From: Thiothrix sp. UBA5583
Lineage (GTDB): Bacteria; Pseudomonadota; Gammaproteobacteria; Thiotrichales; Thiotrichaceae
Length of the DNA: 64,000 nucleotides
Reading direction: 5' to 3'
Assembly: GCA_002425225.1 (NCBI GenBank)
Contig: DILV01000038.1
Coordinates: forward strand, 1-64,000
In this document: positions 34,946 to 45,299 of the stretch, piece by piece
Numbering within the stretch: position 1 is the first letter of the stretch
Layout of the letters: every line of letters starts with the position of its first letter
Notes under the pieces: generated by a model
The model's database searches: none
What the model saw: only the letters and a program-made list of their open reading frames with translations
Told to the model about the DNA's origin: nothing
Translations under genes and position numbers: made by a program

Positions 34946-35245
34946 TTACAAAGTGATATAAGACAAAAACCCGACTTGGGCGAAATAAGGCAAAACAAGA
35001 ACACCAGCACCCAACCAACGCAACATGCCACTAATGGAACAACTAGCTTTGGCAAACTGACACCACAACACAACCAATAATGAAACCTGCAAAACAGCCA
35101 TTAGCATGGATAACGTTTGCGTAGAGTTATCCAGAGAGAAAATGGGATTTGCAAAAAAATTAGCAGTAACAAACAAACCACTTAAAAGCCACAAGGAAAC
35201 AAACATGGCTTTTTGGCCGACAGAATAACGATAACGGTACAGCAT
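34946..35245 (-). CDS. Orphan three-helix membrane protein
   Basis: 99 residues with hydrophobic helices at about 13-33, 44-65 and 76-97 and a basic N terminus (YRYRYSVGQK). AGAGGGG precedes the ATG at good spacing, which supports translation. No family recognised, and base composition is more AT-rich than its neighbours. It is 134 bases upstream of the small lipoprotein operon on the same strand and may or may not belong to it. Confidence 0.5.
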   Translation of the reverse strand: MLYRYRYSVGQKAMFVSLWLLSGLFVTANFFANPIFSLDNSTQTLSMLMAVLQVSLLVVLWCQFAKASCSISGMLRWLGAGVLVLPYFAQVGFLSYITL

Positions 35246-35549
35246 TCAATCCCCTCTTCGCGACAACGCCAAAAACCCTTGACAGCGCAGCCACAAGACG
35301 GACTTTACAATACAGGAATTAGTTTTGAATCAAAAAGATAAACACACACACTCGCGACAGCAAGTAACCGACACGCCCCCAATCCTTTGGAAATCAGCAC
35401 GCACTGCCAATCCAAAACAAGCCTTGTATCCTCAACCCGGTCTTGTATCAAACCCACGCGATTATTCTACATTAATTCGATCTATTATCAACAGGGCAAA
35501 CCTTATTTGATAAAGTATTTTTAATGAACAGCGTGAATAACCAGATAAC
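35246..35549. other. Intergenic region upstream of the orphan membrane protein and downstream of truB
   Basis: No convincing gene. On the plus strand TTGACA (35279-35284) and TACAAT (35306-35311) are present, but the 21-base spacing is too long for a standard promoter. A 61-codon frame from a TTG at 35325 has no ribosome site and no recognisable content. The region is AT-rich toward truB. The rpsO gene that follows truB in many relatives is not here. Confidence 0.4.
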
Positions 35550-36455
35550 TCAGCAAGCCAGTAAGCGTTTTACCATCAGTACCTGTGTCTGTACACAGGC
35601 CAACCCCACAAACTCATGCGCAGTCGAATAAATCTTGATCAATTCACTATCCATCTGCCCAGGAAAAAATAAACGTTGTCCCTGACGCAAACGTGTAATT
35701 TGCCCATCATCCAGCGTCATGGATGGCACATCCGGCAGTGCCTGATCCATTGGCAACAGTAATTGATCCAATGCATCCATACCCTGCTCAGCCACATTGC
35801 GTAGCTCTTCCAGCGTATACATTTTCTGCCCACCAAACGGCATGACGAACTCGCGGTGCAAGCGGGCAACATAAGCACCACAACCGATGGATTCACCAAT
35901 ATCCTCAACCAACGAACGGATGTAGGTTCCCTTGCTGCATACCACATCCAGTGTCAGAGTATCGTCCGTGCGAGCCAACACTTGCAAGGAATGGATGACC
36001 ACATTACGCGCTTCACGCTCCACTTCCACGCCCTGCCGTGCCAGCTTGTAGAGTGGCTGTCCCTCTTTTTTCAGGGCGGAATACATGGGCGGAATCTGAC
36101 TGATATTTCCACGAAATTTATCCAGCACACTTTCCAACGCTGTATCAGTCAGATGAGGAACTGGACGTGGGTTAATTTTTTCACCCTCAGCATCCCCGGT
36201 AGTACTGACATACCCGAGCGAAGCGGTGGTGATATAGCGTTTGTCGGAATCCAGCAAGAAAGCAGAAACTTTAGTAGCCTCACCAAAGCAAATCGGCAAC
36301 ATACCAGTTGCCAGAGGGTCAAGACTGCCAGTATGTCCGGCTTTTTCGGCAGCAAACAGGAAACGAGCATCCTGCAAGGCTTTGTTGCTGGACACGCCTA
36401 ACGCTTTGTCTAGCAACAGAATGCCATTCAATGGACGGAATTTGCGGCGACCCAA
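35550..36455 (-). CDS. truB: tRNA pseudouridine-55 synthase
   Basis: Makes pseudouridine 55 in the T loop of tRNAs. 301 residues (E. coli 314). Begins with the typical GILLLDKALGVSSNKALQ; catalytic Asp in HTGSLDPLATGMLP; PUA domain at the C terminus. The start is TTG, 6 bases after the rbfA stop; no ATG fits. Last gene of the metY-rimP-nusA-infB-rbfA-truB group. Confidence 0.96.
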   Translation of the reverse strand: MGRRKFRPLNGILLLDKALGVSSNKALQDARFLFAAEKAGHTGSLDPLATGMLPICFGEATKVSAFLLDSDKRYITTASLGYVSTTGDAEGEKINPRPVPHLTDTALESVLDKFRGNISQIPPMYSALKKEGQPLYKLARQGVEVEREARNVVIHSLQVLARTDDTLTLDVVCSKGTYIRSLVEDIGESIGCGAYVARLHREFVMPFGGQKMYTLEELRNVAEQGMDALDQLLLPMDQALPDVPSMTLDDGQITRLRQGQRLFFPGQMDSELIKIYSTAHEFVGLACVQTQVLMVKRLLAC

Positions 36456-36461
36456 ACTGGC

Positions 36462-36866
36462 TTACTCGCGGTCAGTAGAAGTATTATCCGCATCGCTGTG
36501 GCGGTCGGATGCTACTGCCCGGTCAATCAACACGGACAATGCATTACCACGTGCCTGGGTATCGTCATACAGGAAGTGTAAGGTCGGGGTAATACGCAGT
36601 TTCAGCAAATGCCCCAACTCATGGCGCAGAAAACCGGCTGCATGATTGAGGGCTTCCTGAGCTTCAAGACCGTGATCCTGCTGGAGCACATCGAACCAAA
36701 CCTTAGCATGAGCCAAGTCCTTGGAAACTTCGACATCCAGCAGGGTGATCATGCCTACGCGCGGGTCTTTTACCCGGTCGCGAACCAACACCGCCAGTTC
36801 CCGGCGGATTTGTTCGGCTACCCGGTCAGTCCGGGCAAAGCCGTGATGCGAATGGCGGGCAGGCAT
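36462..36866 (-). CDS. rbfA: 30S ribosome-binding factor A
   Basis: Ribosome maturation factor for the 30S subunit, needed for 16S 5'-end processing and cold adaptation. 134 residues (E. coli 133). KH-fold protein with RTDRVAEQIRRELAVLVRDRVKDPRVGM and the C-terminal RITPTLHFLYDD. Three bases after infB, six before truB. Confidence 0.95.
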   Translation of the reverse strand: MPARHSHHGFARTDRVAEQIRRELAVLVRDRVKDPRVGMITLLDVEVSKDLAHAKVWFDVLQQDHGLEAQEALNHAAGFLRHELGHLLKLRITPTLHFLYDDTQARGNALSVLIDRAVASDRHSDADNTSTDRE

Positions 36867-36869
36867 TGT

Positions 36870-39794
36870 CTAGATCTTCCTCGCCACTTCGATTTTTTCA
36901 TAACATTCGATCTGGTCGCCCTTACGCACGTCGTTGTAGTCTTTGACCGCGATACCACACTCCGTACCCATGATGACTTCTTTCACGTCATCACGGTGGC
37001 GGCGCAGTGATTCAAGCTCACCTTCAAACACCACTACGTTGTCACGCAGTACACGGATTGGCAAGCCACGGCGTACCGCACCATCCACCACCAGGCAGCC
37101 TGCTACCTGACCGAAACCAGAGGCACGGAACACTTCGCGGACTTCTGCCAAACCGACAAATACTTCACGGACTTCCGGCGACAGCAAGCCACTCATTGCT
37201 TCCTTCACGTCGTTGATTACGTCGTAAATGATGCTGTAGTAGCGGATTTCCACGCCTTCATCACTGGCTGACTTGCGTGCTGTCGCATCAGCCCGCACGT
37301 TGAACGCCACCATGATGGCCTTGGAAGCGGCGGCCAAATCCACATCGCTTTCGTTGATACCACCGATACCGGAAGATACCACACGCACTTCCACTTCCTC
37401 GGTAGACAACTTGAGCAACTCGCTGCGGATGGCTTCCACGCTGCCCTGCACGTCGGCTTTGACCAACAGGTTGACCTGAGCACGGTTGCCGGATTGCATC
37501 TGGCTGAACAGATTGTCGAGTTTGGCGCTGCTTTGCGCGGCGAAACGGCTGTCACGCTGCTTTTCACGGCGCATTTCAGCAATTTCCTTGGCTTTGCGTT
37601 CGTCGTTCAACACGACAACTTCATCGCCTGCTTCCGGTGCAGCAGAAAGACCCAATACCGCTACCGGAATGGAGGGGCCTGCTTCCCTAACTGGACGACC
37701 GGTTTCGTCGAACATGGCACGCACACGCCCATACTCGGAACCGCATAGCAACAGGTCGCCCTTACTCAAAGTACCGCTGCGCACCAGGATGGTGGCAACT
37801 GCCCCACGGCCTTTTTCGATACTGGCTTCGATAACGTTACCCACAGCCGGGGCATTGGTCGGCGCAGTCAGTTCCTGTACTTCCGCTACCAGCAACAAGG
37901 TTTCGAGCAGTTCATCAATACCCTGCCCTGTCTTGGCAGATACCTTGACCACGGGGACATCACCGCCCCAGGCTTCAGTATTGACATCATTCTGGGAAAG
38001 TTCAGCCAGCACCCGGTCAGGGTCAGCCGCCGGTTTGTCGATTTTGTTGATGGCAACCACCATAGGAACACCTGCCGCCTTGGCGTGCTGGATAGCTTCC
38101 TTGGTTTGTGGCATGACGCCATCATCAGCCGCCACGATCAGCACCACGATGTCAGTAACCTGTGCACCACGGGCCCGCATTTTGGTAAATGCCGCATGGC
38201 CTGGGGTATCGAGGAAAGTAACAGTACCGTGATCGGTATCAACGTGGTAAGCACCAATGTGCTGGGTAATGCCCCCGGCTTCGCCCGCAGCAACGCGGGT
38301 TTTGCGGATGTAGTCCAGCAAGGAGGTTTTACCGTGGTCAACGTGACCCATGATGGTGACAACAGGTGGACGGGTATGGTGTTCGTATTCGGTATCCTGA
38401 TCCATCATCGCTGCCAACAGCGCAGCATCATCCATTTCCTGCATGGGCTTGGCTTTGTGACCCAGCTCTTCTGTCACCAGAATCGCCGTATCCTGATCAA
38501 TCGACTGGTTGATTGTGACCATCATGCCCATTTTCATCATGGCCTTGATGATGTCAGTGGCACGGATCGCCAGTTTTTGCGCCAGATCGGAAACCACGAT
38601 AGTGGGTGGAATCTCGATGTCTTTTACCACGGGAGCTGTCGGCTTTTCAAAACCGTGCTTATTGTTGCTGCTGGCCTGACGAGGATCAGGTTTGCCTGCC
38701 TGTTTGCCGCCCCCCTTTTTCTTGCCAGAACGGTTCCCACCCGGCACATGCAATTCTTCACGGTCACGACCACCTGTACTTTTGCCGCCTTTGACCGGCT
38801 TGCGTGCCACTTTTTTATCTGCACTGAAGTCATCCTCACGCAAAGGCGTCGGCAACTGCGGTGCAGCTTCTTCCACTTCCACCGTTTCTGTCACCGTGCG
38901 GGGAGCCAGAGAAGGCTTAGGTTTCGGCTTGATCTTGGAAGGACGGCGTTTCAACGCAGCCGCAGCCTCTTCACGGGCAGCCGTTGCAACAGCCACACGC
39001 TGTTCCATTGCAGTAGGTTTTTCTCCCTCAACGGCATCACTAACCTTAGCCTCTGCCACGGGTTCAACCGCAGCAACCACTTTTCTCACCACAAGCCCAG
39101 GCCTGACAACTGGCGCCGGTTTTTCCACGGGTTCTGGATTGACAACAGGTGCTGGCTGTACTTCTTGTACAGCTACAGTCTCTTCCACCACTGGGGAAGC
39201 TGGTACATTCTGGACAACGCCGGTTTCAACCCGTACACCTGCTGGTACTGTCTCAACCTGAGCAGGCTTCGGCTCATTTACCACCGGCACAGGCTCAACA
39301 TTTTCAGGACGTTGGGTTTTCTGACGCTGTTGTTCAATACGGCGAGCCTCCAGTTGGCGGCGCTCCTGCTCGGCTTTCTGGATGGCGGCTTCGCGCATAT
39401 TGCGTTCTGCAACCATCTGACGAGCTACTTCTTCGGCACGGTTGGCTCTTTCCTGAGCCGACGGCCCTGATCTGTCATCATCTCCCGCCTGCCCAGGGTT
39501 AAAACTTTTCTTGCGTCTGACTTCAACACTGACCGTGGTTTTGCCACGACCGGCACCTACCGTCATTTCGCTGGTAGAACGGCGCGTCAGGGTAATTTTG
39601 TTACCACCACCGCCGGGTGTGCCGGTAGAAGAAGCCCCCTGACGGATATGTGCCAGTAGTGTCAACTTCTGGGCATCAGTAATCCATGCATTGGGGCCAT
39701 CTACCGTGATGCCTGCGTCCTGTAGCTGCTTGAGCAGAACTTCAACGGGAGCGTTGATCATCTCGGCAAGTTTTTTAACTGCTATATCCGACAT
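36870..39794 (-). CDS. infB: Translation initiation factor IF-2
   Basis: GTPase that brings fMet-tRNA to the 30S subunit and promotes subunit joining. 974 residues from the ATG at 39794 (E. coli 890). N-terminal IF2N module ([20 protein letters not shown]), a long low-complexity linker rich in Ala, Pro, Glu, Arg and Val (about 85-390), a second IF2N module, then the G domain: GHVDHGKTS (G1), DTPGHAAF (G3), NKIDKP (G4), followed by the beta-barrel and C-terminal domains. The longer linker explains the extra length. The nusA stop lies 22 bases before the start. Confidence 0.97.
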   Translation of the reverse strand: MSDIAVKKLAEMINAPVEVLLKQLQDAGITVDGPNAWITDAQKLTLLAHIRQGASSTGTPGGGGNKITLTRRSTSEMTVGAGRGKTTVSVEVRRKKSFNPGQAGDDDRSGPSAQERANRAEEVARQMVAERNMREAAIQKAEQERRQLEARRIEQQRQKTQRPENVEPVPVVNEPKPAQVETVPAGVRVETGVVQNVPASPVVEETVAVQEVQPAPVVNPEPVEKPAPVVRPGLVVRKVVAAVEPVAEAKVSDAVEGEKPTAMEQRVAVATAAREEAAAALKRRPSKIKPKPKPSLAPRTVTETVEVEEAAPQLPTPLREDDFSADKKVARKPVKGGKSTGGRDREELHVPGGNRSGKKKGGGKQAGKPDPRQASSNNKHGFEKPTAPVVKDIEIPPTIVVSDLAQKLAIRATDIIKAMMKMGMMVTINQSIDQDTAILVTEELGHKAKPMQEMDDAALLAAMMDQDTEYEHHTRPPVVTIMGHVDHGKTSLLDYIRKTRVAAGEAGGITQHIGAYHVDTDHGTVTFLDTPGHAAFTKMRARGAQVTDIVVLIVAADDGVMPQTKEAIQHAKAAGVPMVVAINKIDKPAADPDRVLAELSQNDVNTEAWGGDVPVVKVSAKTGQGIDELLETLLLVAEVQELTAPTNAPAVGNVIEASIEKGRGAVATILVRSGTLSKGDLLLCGSEYGRVRAMFDETGRPVREAGPSIPVAVLGLSAAPEAGDEVVVLNDERKAKEIAEMRREKQRDSRFAAQSSAKLDNLFSQMQSGNRAQVNLLVKADVQGSVEAIRSELLKLSTEEVEVRVVSSGIGGINESDVDLAAASKAIMVAFNVRADATARKSASDEGVEIRYYSIIYDVINDVKEAMSGLLSPEVREVFVGLAEVREVFRASGFGQVAGCLVVDGAVRRGLPIRVLRDNVVVFEGELESLRRHRDDVKEVIMGTECGIAVKDYNDVRKGDQIECYEKIEVARKI

Positions 39795-39816
39795 ACTTAC
39801 TCTTTCTCCCGCAGAA

Positions 39817-41310
39817 TCACTGTTCTGCCGTATCCGCAAACCAAGGGGCGCGTGCTGTCATGATCAGGCTGGCGGCACGCTGTTCGTCAATCCCGGTAAT
39901 TTCCATCAACTCGTCAACAGCCTGCTCTGCCAGGTCTTCCATAGTGCAGATGCCGTTTTCTGCCAGTTTGAATGCCAATGCCTCATCCATGCCGTCCATG
40001 TGCAGCAGATCTTCGGCTGGCAAATGGCTGTCTTGCGAAATGGCCTGGGACAGCAGGGCTGTCTGGGCGCGGTCACGCAATTCATTGATGATACCCTCAT
40101 CAAAGCCTTCAATCTGCATGAATTCTTCTACCGGCACATAAGCCACTTCTTCGAGACTGGTGAAGCCTTCTTCCACCAACAGGACAGCGACTTCTTCATC
40201 AACATCCAATCTTTCCATGAACATGTTGACGACAGCTTGTTGCTCTGCCTGAGTTTTGGCTTCGGCTTCTTCTACGCTCATCACATTCAGAATCCACCCC
40301 GTCAGGTCACTGGCAAGACGCACATTCTGACCACCACGCCCGATAGCCTGTGACAGCTTGCTGCTATCCACGCCGATGTCCATGGTTTTGCTTTCTTCAT
40401 CCACCACGATAGACAAGACTTCGGCTGGAGCCATCGCATTCATTACATAGGTGGCAATGTCATCGTTCCAGAGCACAATGTCGACGCGCTCCTTGCCCCC
40501 CAGCTCATTAGTGACAGTCTGGATACGTGAACCACGCATCCCTACACATGCACCAATCGGGTCAATATTGGGCAGATTGGCACGCACGGCAACCTTGGCA
40601 CGGGAACCAGGATCGCGGGCAGCTCCCATGATGTCGATCATTTCTTGGCTGACTTCTGGCACTTCCAGTTTCATCAGCTCAATCAGGAAATTGACATCAG
40701 CACGACTGACAATCATCTGCGGGCCACGCGCATCCTGACGGATCTCCTTAAGGTAGCCACGTACCCGTGCACCGGTATGCAGCATGTCACCGGGAATCAT
40801 TTCTTCACGCGGAATGAAGGCTTCCGCATTTTCACCCAGATCCAGCACCACACCTTTGCGGTCGGCACGTTTGACTACACCCATGATCAAGTGCCCTACA
40901 TGATCACGAAAAGCGGAAACCACTTTTTCACGCTCGGCTTCACGTACCTTGGCGACAATGACCTGTTTCGCAGTCTGTGCGGCAATGCGCCCAAAATCCA
41001 CGGAAGCAATTGACTCTTCGATATAATCACCGATCTGTGCATCCAGGCCGCGATCTTTGGCATAGCTCAGCAGAATCTGACGCTCCGGGCTTTCAAATTC
41101 AGGGTCTTCGTCATCCATCACTTTCCAGCGACGGTAGGTTTCATAATCACCTGTCTGACGGTTGACAGCAACACGCACATCCATGCCCATGCCGTAACGT
41201 TTGCGGGTAGCCATTGCCAGTGCAGTTTCGACAGCCTGAAAAATCAGTTCCTTGCCGACATTTTTTTCGTTTGATACTGCATCAACAACATAGAGAATTT
41301 CTTTATTCAT
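39817..41310 (-). CDS. nusA: Transcription termination/antitermination protein NusA
   Basis: RNA-polymerase-binding elongation factor. 497 residues (E. coli 495). N-terminal domain ([21 protein letters not shown]), S1 domain, two KH domains ([11 protein letters not shown] and [12 protein letters not shown]), and two C-terminal acidic repeats with helix-hairpin-helix character, as in enterobacteria, that bind the alpha-CTD or NusG. ATGA overlap with rimP. Confidence 0.97.
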   Translation of the reverse strand: MNKEILYVVDAVSNEKNVGKELIFQAVETALAMATRKRYGMGMDVRVAVNRQTGDYETYRRWKVMDDEDPEFESPERQILLSYAKDRGLDAQIGDYIEESIASVDFGRIAAQTAKQVIVAKVREAEREKVVSAFRDHVGHLIMGVVKRADRKGVVLDLGENAEAFIPREEMIPGDMLHTGARVRGYLKEIRQDARGPQMIVSRADVNFLIELMKLEVPEVSQEMIDIMGAARDPGSRAKVAVRANLPNIDPIGACVGMRGSRIQTVTNELGGKERVDIVLWNDDIATYVMNAMAPAEVLSIVVDEESKTMDIGVDSSKLSQAIGRGGQNVRLASDLTGWILNVMSVEEAEAKTQAEQQAVVNMFMERLDVDEEVAVLLVEEGFTSLEEVAYVPVEEFMQIEGFDEGIINELRDRAQTALLSQAISQDSHLPAEDLLHMDGMDEALAFKLAENGICTMEDLAEQAVDELMEITGIDEQRAASLIMTARAPWFADTAEQ

Positions 41311-41783
41311 GCGTGTTTACCGCCCTTGCGCTGAGGTCGAATATCCAGAACCAGTCTGGCACGGTCAATAATATCGTGCGGAATGGTGTATCTATTACCT
41401 TCTACCTGCATGGAAATCTTTTCATCATCCACTTCCAGCAGTTTGCCTACAAAATTGCGTCGCTTTTCAACCGGCAGACGGGTACGCACCTTGATCTGTT
41501 CACCCAGGTAACGGGCAAAATGAGCCGGAACAAACAGCACCCGATCCATACCGGGGGAAGATACTTCGAGGATGTAGGCAACCGGAATCAGGTCATCCAC
41601 GTCCAGAGCCGCACTCAACTGGTTACTGACTTTGCCGCAATCATCCACGGTAATGCCATCTTCAGCATCAATGAAGACGCGCAACAGGGCACTCTCCTGC
41701 TGCGGGCGGTATTCATATCCCCACAAATCATAACCAAGACCGGTTACAGTTGTGTTAATCAGTGTATCCAGTTGTTCCTGCAT
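41307..41783 (-). CDS. rimP: Ribosome maturation factor RimP
   Basis: Assists 30S assembly. 158 residues (E. coli 150). N-terminal GYDLWGYEYRPQQESALLRVFIDAEDGITVDDC and C-terminal SM-like domain with VSSPGMDRVL. Lies 36 bases after the terminator that follows tRNA-fMet and overlaps nusA by four bases. Confidence 0.95.
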   Translation of the reverse strand: MQEQLDTLINTTVTGLGYDLWGYEYRPQQESALLRVFIDAEDGITVDDCGKVSNQLSAALDVDDLIPVAYILEVSSPGMDRVLFVPAHFARYLGEQIKVRTRLPVEKRRNFVGKLLEVDDEKISMQVEGNRYTIPHDIIDRARLVLDIRPQRKGGKHA

Positions 41784-41818
41784 ACTTTTTTACGCACCTT
41801 TCCATACGGCAGATAATA

Positions 41819-41843
41819 AAAAAGCCCCTTAAAGGGGCTTTTT
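41819..41843 (-). terminator. Rho-independent terminator between tRNA-fMet and rimP
   Basis: AAAAAGCCCC / GGGGCTTTTT, about 10 bp with a 5-base loop and T-runs on both strands. On the minus strand it separates the tRNA from rimP-nusA-infB, so part of transcription starting before the tRNA should stop here and part may run on. Confidence 0.85.
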
Positions 41844-41848
41844 GTATT

Positions 41849-41925
41849 TGGTAGCGGGGGCAGGATTTGAACCTGCGACCTTCGGGTTATGAGCCCGACG
41901 AGCTGCCAGACTGCTCCACCCCGCA
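41849..41925 (-). tRNA. Initiator tRNA-fMet (CAT anticodon)
   Basis: 77 nt with CCA encoded. The anticodon stem has three G-C pairs flanking the CTCATAA loop, the initiator hallmark, and the first acceptor position is unpaired: T1 faces T72, whereas E. coli has C1 and A72. The T arm GGTTCAAATCC and D arm GGAGCAGTCTGG are standard. Position before rimP-nusA-infB matches E. coli metY. Confidence 0.95.
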
Positions 41926-41991
41926 TCAGAGGTGTGAACTATAGAGAAAAGCGTTGAGGCTTGCAAGCGTTATATTCAAGAAGATGCAAAA

Positions 41992-42282
41992 TTACCGGAT
42001 ATGGCGGTAAACAAACCCTGGGAAGGCAAATACCGCAAACAGGAACAAGGCAACCCAGTAAAATTCCCAGTCTTGCGCATGAACATTCCCCATCGTGCGA
42101 CTTTCCAACAGGATCGCAATCCCTCCTACCACAAAATAAAGGATGAACCACTCCAGCAAGCGCAACCACGGCGATTTCCGTTCACATTGCAAAATCAAGA
42201 AACAACGCTGGCTAAGCCAGGGCAAATTGGCAAGCACCAGAGTAACAGCCAGAAAACCCCATTGTACGATTAACAAACTCAT
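41992..42282 (-). CDS. DUF2818 family membrane protein
   Basis: 96 residues, three membrane helices. RLLEWFILYFVVGGIAILLE and DWEFYWVALFLFAVFAFPGFVYR match the DUF2818 family, which is typically encoded right after nuoN in beta- and gammaproteobacteria. The ATG overlaps the nuoN stop (ATGA). A role in complex I assembly or stability is suggested only by this constant position. Confidence 0.88.
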   Translation of the reverse strand: MSLLIVQWGFLAVTLVLANLPWLSQRCFLILQCERKSPWLRLLEWFILYFVVGGIAILLESRTMGNVHAQDWEFYWVALFLFAVFAFPGFVYRHIR

Positions 42283-43718
42283 AACTGACTGGCAACCATC
42301 GCAGCAGAACAAATTCCCATCAGGGTACCAGGAAATAGACCCAATACCAACATCAACACCCCATTAACACCGAGCAGAATATTAAAGTCCGCTTCAGCCG
42401 TGATAGGTTCAGCGTTGTCCGGCTTGTCGAAGTACATCATTTTGATGGCTCGCAAATAGTAGAACGCGCCGATCACTGACATGACCACCATGATAATGGC
42501 AGGCCACAAATAACCCGCTTGCATGACCGCCTGAATAATGGAGAGCTTGGCATAAAAACCTACTGTAGGCGGAATACCTGCCATAGAGAACAACAGCAAC
42601 ATCATGATGAAGGCATACCAAGGGCTGCGTTCGTTCAAACCTTTGATGTCATCCAGCGTTTCTGCTTCAACACCTTCCTTGCCCAACAGTATCAGTATGG
42701 CAAAACCACCGGCTGCCATCATCGCATAAGTGATTGTATAAAATAACGCTGCACTGTAGCCTTCCGTAGAACCACTCAGGGAACCCAGCAGAATGAAGCC
42801 CATATGCGCAATGGTGGAATAAGCCAGCATCCGCTTCAGGTTAAACTGCGCAATAGCGACAATATTACCCAGAAATACTGACAACAAACCAAATACCAGC
42901 AACATCTGCGCCCAAGCCGGGTTGGCAACACCGAGTGACTCCGCCAACACACGCAACAGCATGGCAAGCGCTGCCACTTTGGGCACACTACCAAGGAACA
43001 GGGTAACAGCAGTGGGAGCACCCTGATACACATCGGGAACCCACATGTGGAAAGGTACTGCACCAAACTTGAATGAAATCCCCGCTACAACAAATACCAA
43101 AGCAAACAGCAATGGCAGGTTTTGCATGACGTTTTGCGCACTGATATAAGCAGCCACACCAGCAATATCCAGCTTGCCGCTCAAGCCATACAACATGGAA
43201 AAGCCGTACAACAGCAAACCAGAAGCCACCGCACCCAGCACAAAGTATTTCATCGCGGCTTCGGTGCTACGTCCGTCGTCACGGTTGAACGCCACCAGTG
43301 CATACATGGACAAGGCCAACAGCTCCAACCCCAGATACACCACCAACAGGTTATTGGCAGAAGCCATCACCATCATGCCCAGTACGGCAAACAAGGCCAG
43401 CAGGAAAAACTCACCACGCCACAGTTTCTTGTCACGCAAATACTTGCGGGCATAGACAAAAACACCCGCAGTGAGTAACAGGATGCTGACCTTGAGTACA
43501 CCGCCCAGATCATCACGCACATACATATCATTTAAACCCGTGATTTTCTCACTTCCCATGCTGCTGAAAACCAACAAGGCTGTTGCCAGCAAAGCCACTT
43601 GCGACAACAGGTATGTAACCATCCGGTCAGTATCTTTTAAAACCAGATCAATCAGCAAAATAAGGCAGATCGTACTAAGCAGGAAAATTTCCGGGGTGGC
43701 AATTGCAATATTGACCAT
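42279..43718 (-). CDS. nuoN: NADH-quinone oxidoreductase subunit N
   Basis: Antiporter-like, proton-pumping membrane subunit of complex I. 479 residues from the ATG at 43718 (E. coli 485), which overlaps the nuoM stop by one base; upstream ATGs lie within nuoM and were not chosen. The proton-channel core is visible: the conserved LYLGLELLALSMYAL glutamate, the FKFGAVPFHMWVPDVYQGAPT lysine region and MLAYSTIAHMGF. Confidence 0.96.
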   Translation of the reverse strand: MVNIAIATPEIFLLSTICLILLIDLVLKDTDRMVTYLLSQVALLATALLVFSSMGSEKITGLNDMYVRDDLGGVLKVSILLLTAGVFVYARKYLRDKKLWRGEFFLLALFAVLGMMVMASANNLLVVYLGLELLALSMYALVAFNRDDGRSTEAAMKYFVLGAVASGLLLYGFSMLYGLSGKLDIAGVAAYISAQNVMQNLPLLFALVFVVAGISFKFGAVPFHMWVPDVYQGAPTAVTLFLGSVPKVAALAMLLRVLAESLGVANPAWAQMLLVFGLLSVFLGNIVAIAQFNLKRMLAYSTIAHMGFILLGSLSGSTEGYSAALFYTITYAMMAAGGFAILILLGKEGVEAETLDDIKGLNERSPWYAFIMMLLLFSMAGIPPTVGFYAKLSIIQAVMQAGYLWPAIIMVVMSVIGAFYYLRAIKMMYFDKPDNAEPITAEADFNILLGVNGVLMLVLGLFPGTLMGICSAAMVASQL

Positions 43719-45271
43719 TATAGGCATCCTCCCACTGGTGCTCCGATACACACCTTGCTTTGCAAAGCCTGGACAAGCAGATTTTCAATTGAAACTTCCA
43801 TCACGTCTGTCAATGGTTGAGGCCATATCCCCAGCAACAGAACTGCACCAGCCAACAAGGCCAACATGATGAACTCACGCTGGTTAATGTCCTGCAATTC
43901 AGCAACAGCACTGTTTTTTATGTCACCGAAGATGACCCTCTTCACCAGCCACAAAGTATAAGCCGCACCCACAATCAAGGTGGTAGCAGCCAGCATGGCT
44001 ATCCAGACATTGTTGGTACTGAAACTAGCCAAAATGACCAAAAACTCACCTACAAACCCTGACGTACCTGGCAAACCGGTATTTGCCATTGCAAACAGCA
44101 CGTAGAAAGCAGCGAATACAGGCATCCGGTTAACCACGCCACCATAGGCATTGATTTCACGGGTATGCATACGGTCATACAACACGCCGATACAAAGGAA
44201 CATCGCACCGGAAATGAAGCCATGGGACACCATCTGCACCATTCCCCCCTGCACTGCCATAATGGCTGCACTCATGTTGGCACCGGTGTTGCCCTGAGCA
44301 AACTCGGCAATGCTGTAAACAAGGAAGAAACCCAGAGTAACAAACCCCATGTGCGCAATGGATGAATAAGCCACCAGCTTTTTCATGTCCTGCTGCACCA
44401 GAGCCACGAAACCGATATAAACAACCGCAGTCAATGACATAAGCAAGACCAGCCAGTCAAGCTGAGCCGCAGCATCCGGGACAATCGGCAAAGCAAAGCG
44501 CAGGAAAGCATAACCACCAACTTTCAGGGTAATCGCTGCCAGAATGACGGAGCCTCCCGTTGGTGCTTCCACGTGTGCATCCGGCAACCAAGTATGTACC
44601 GGCCACATGGGCACTTTCACCCCGAACGCCAACAGGAAAGACAGGAAAATCAGAATCTGTGGCATCCGCTCAATCGGTAGCTTTTGCAAGTCAGCAACCG
44701 CAAAACTTCCGCCCAACTGATACAGATAGATCAGGCTGATAAGCAGGAAAACCGAACCGAAAAAGGTATAAAGGAAAAACTTGAAGCTGGCATATACCCG
44801 ACGTGAACCACCCCAGACACCAATAATCAGGAACAGAGGAATCAGCATGGCTTCAAAGAAAATGTAGAATAGCATGGCATCCAGTGATGCAAACACACCG
44901 TTAACCAGCCCCTCCATAACCAGAAAAGCAGCCATGTACTGGGAAACACGGTATTTGATGACTTCCCAACCCGCAATGACCACCAGCACGGTAATAAAGG
45001 TATTCAGCAGGATCAATGGCATCGAAATGCCATCCACCCCCAGATGGTAGTTGATCCTGAAGGTTTCTACCCAAGGTAAAAACTCCACAAACTGCATGGC
45101 AGCCGTGCTCCGATCAAAACTACCATACAACGGCAGACTAAACAGGAATGTCAACAAGGCAATCCCCAAGGCAAACTGTTTGGCACCAAAACGGTCCCCA
45201 ACAATCAAAACCCCGATACCGCCGATAACAGGCAGCCAGATCAGAAAACTTAGTATTGGCAAATCAAGCAT
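43718..45271 (-). CDS. nuoM: NADH-quinone oxidoreductase subunit M
   Basis: Second antiporter-like pumping subunit. 517 residues (E. coli 509). Contains FEAMLIPLFLIIGVWGG with the key Glu, GVKVPMWPVHTWLPDAHVEAPT with the key Lys and His, and LVAYSSIAHMGFV. Fourteen membrane helices are expected. Follows nuoL with a 28-base gap and overlaps nuoN. Confidence 0.97.
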   Translation of the reverse strand: MLDLPILSFLIWLPVIGGIGVLIVGDRFGAKQFALGIALLTFLFSLPLYGSFDRSTAAMQFVEFLPWVETFRINYHLGVDGISMPLILLNTFITVLVVIAGWEVIKYRVSQYMAAFLVMEGLVNGVFASLDAMLFYIFFEAMLIPLFLIIGVWGGSRRVYASFKFFLYTFFGSVFLLISLIYLYQLGGSFAVADLQKLPIERMPQILIFLSFLLAFGVKVPMWPVHTWLPDAHVEAPTGGSVILAAITLKVGGYAFLRFALPIVPDAAAQLDWLVLLMSLTAVVYIGFVALVQQDMKKLVAYSSIAHMGFVTLGFFLVYSIAEFAQGNTGANMSAAIMAVQGGMVQMVSHGFISGAMFLCIGVLYDRMHTREINAYGGVVNRMPVFAAFYVLFAMANTGLPGTSGFVGEFLVILASFSTNNVWIAMLAATTLIVGAAYTLWLVKRVIFGDIKNSAVAELQDINQREFIMLALLAGAVLLLGIWPQPLTDVMEVSIENLLVQALQSKVCIGAPVGGCL

Positions 45272-45299
45272 TTGTACTTCCAGCTAAAACCAATGGAGC

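Noticed and set aside
35325..35510. 61-codon plus-strand frame before truB
   Set aside because: TTG start without ribosome site, no hydrophobic or conserved segment, and a poor promoter upstream.
38085..39470. 461-codon plus-strand frame opposite infB
   Set aside because: Antisense to the low-complexity linker and G domain of infB; composition (many Phe, His, Cys) is typical of an antisense shadow.
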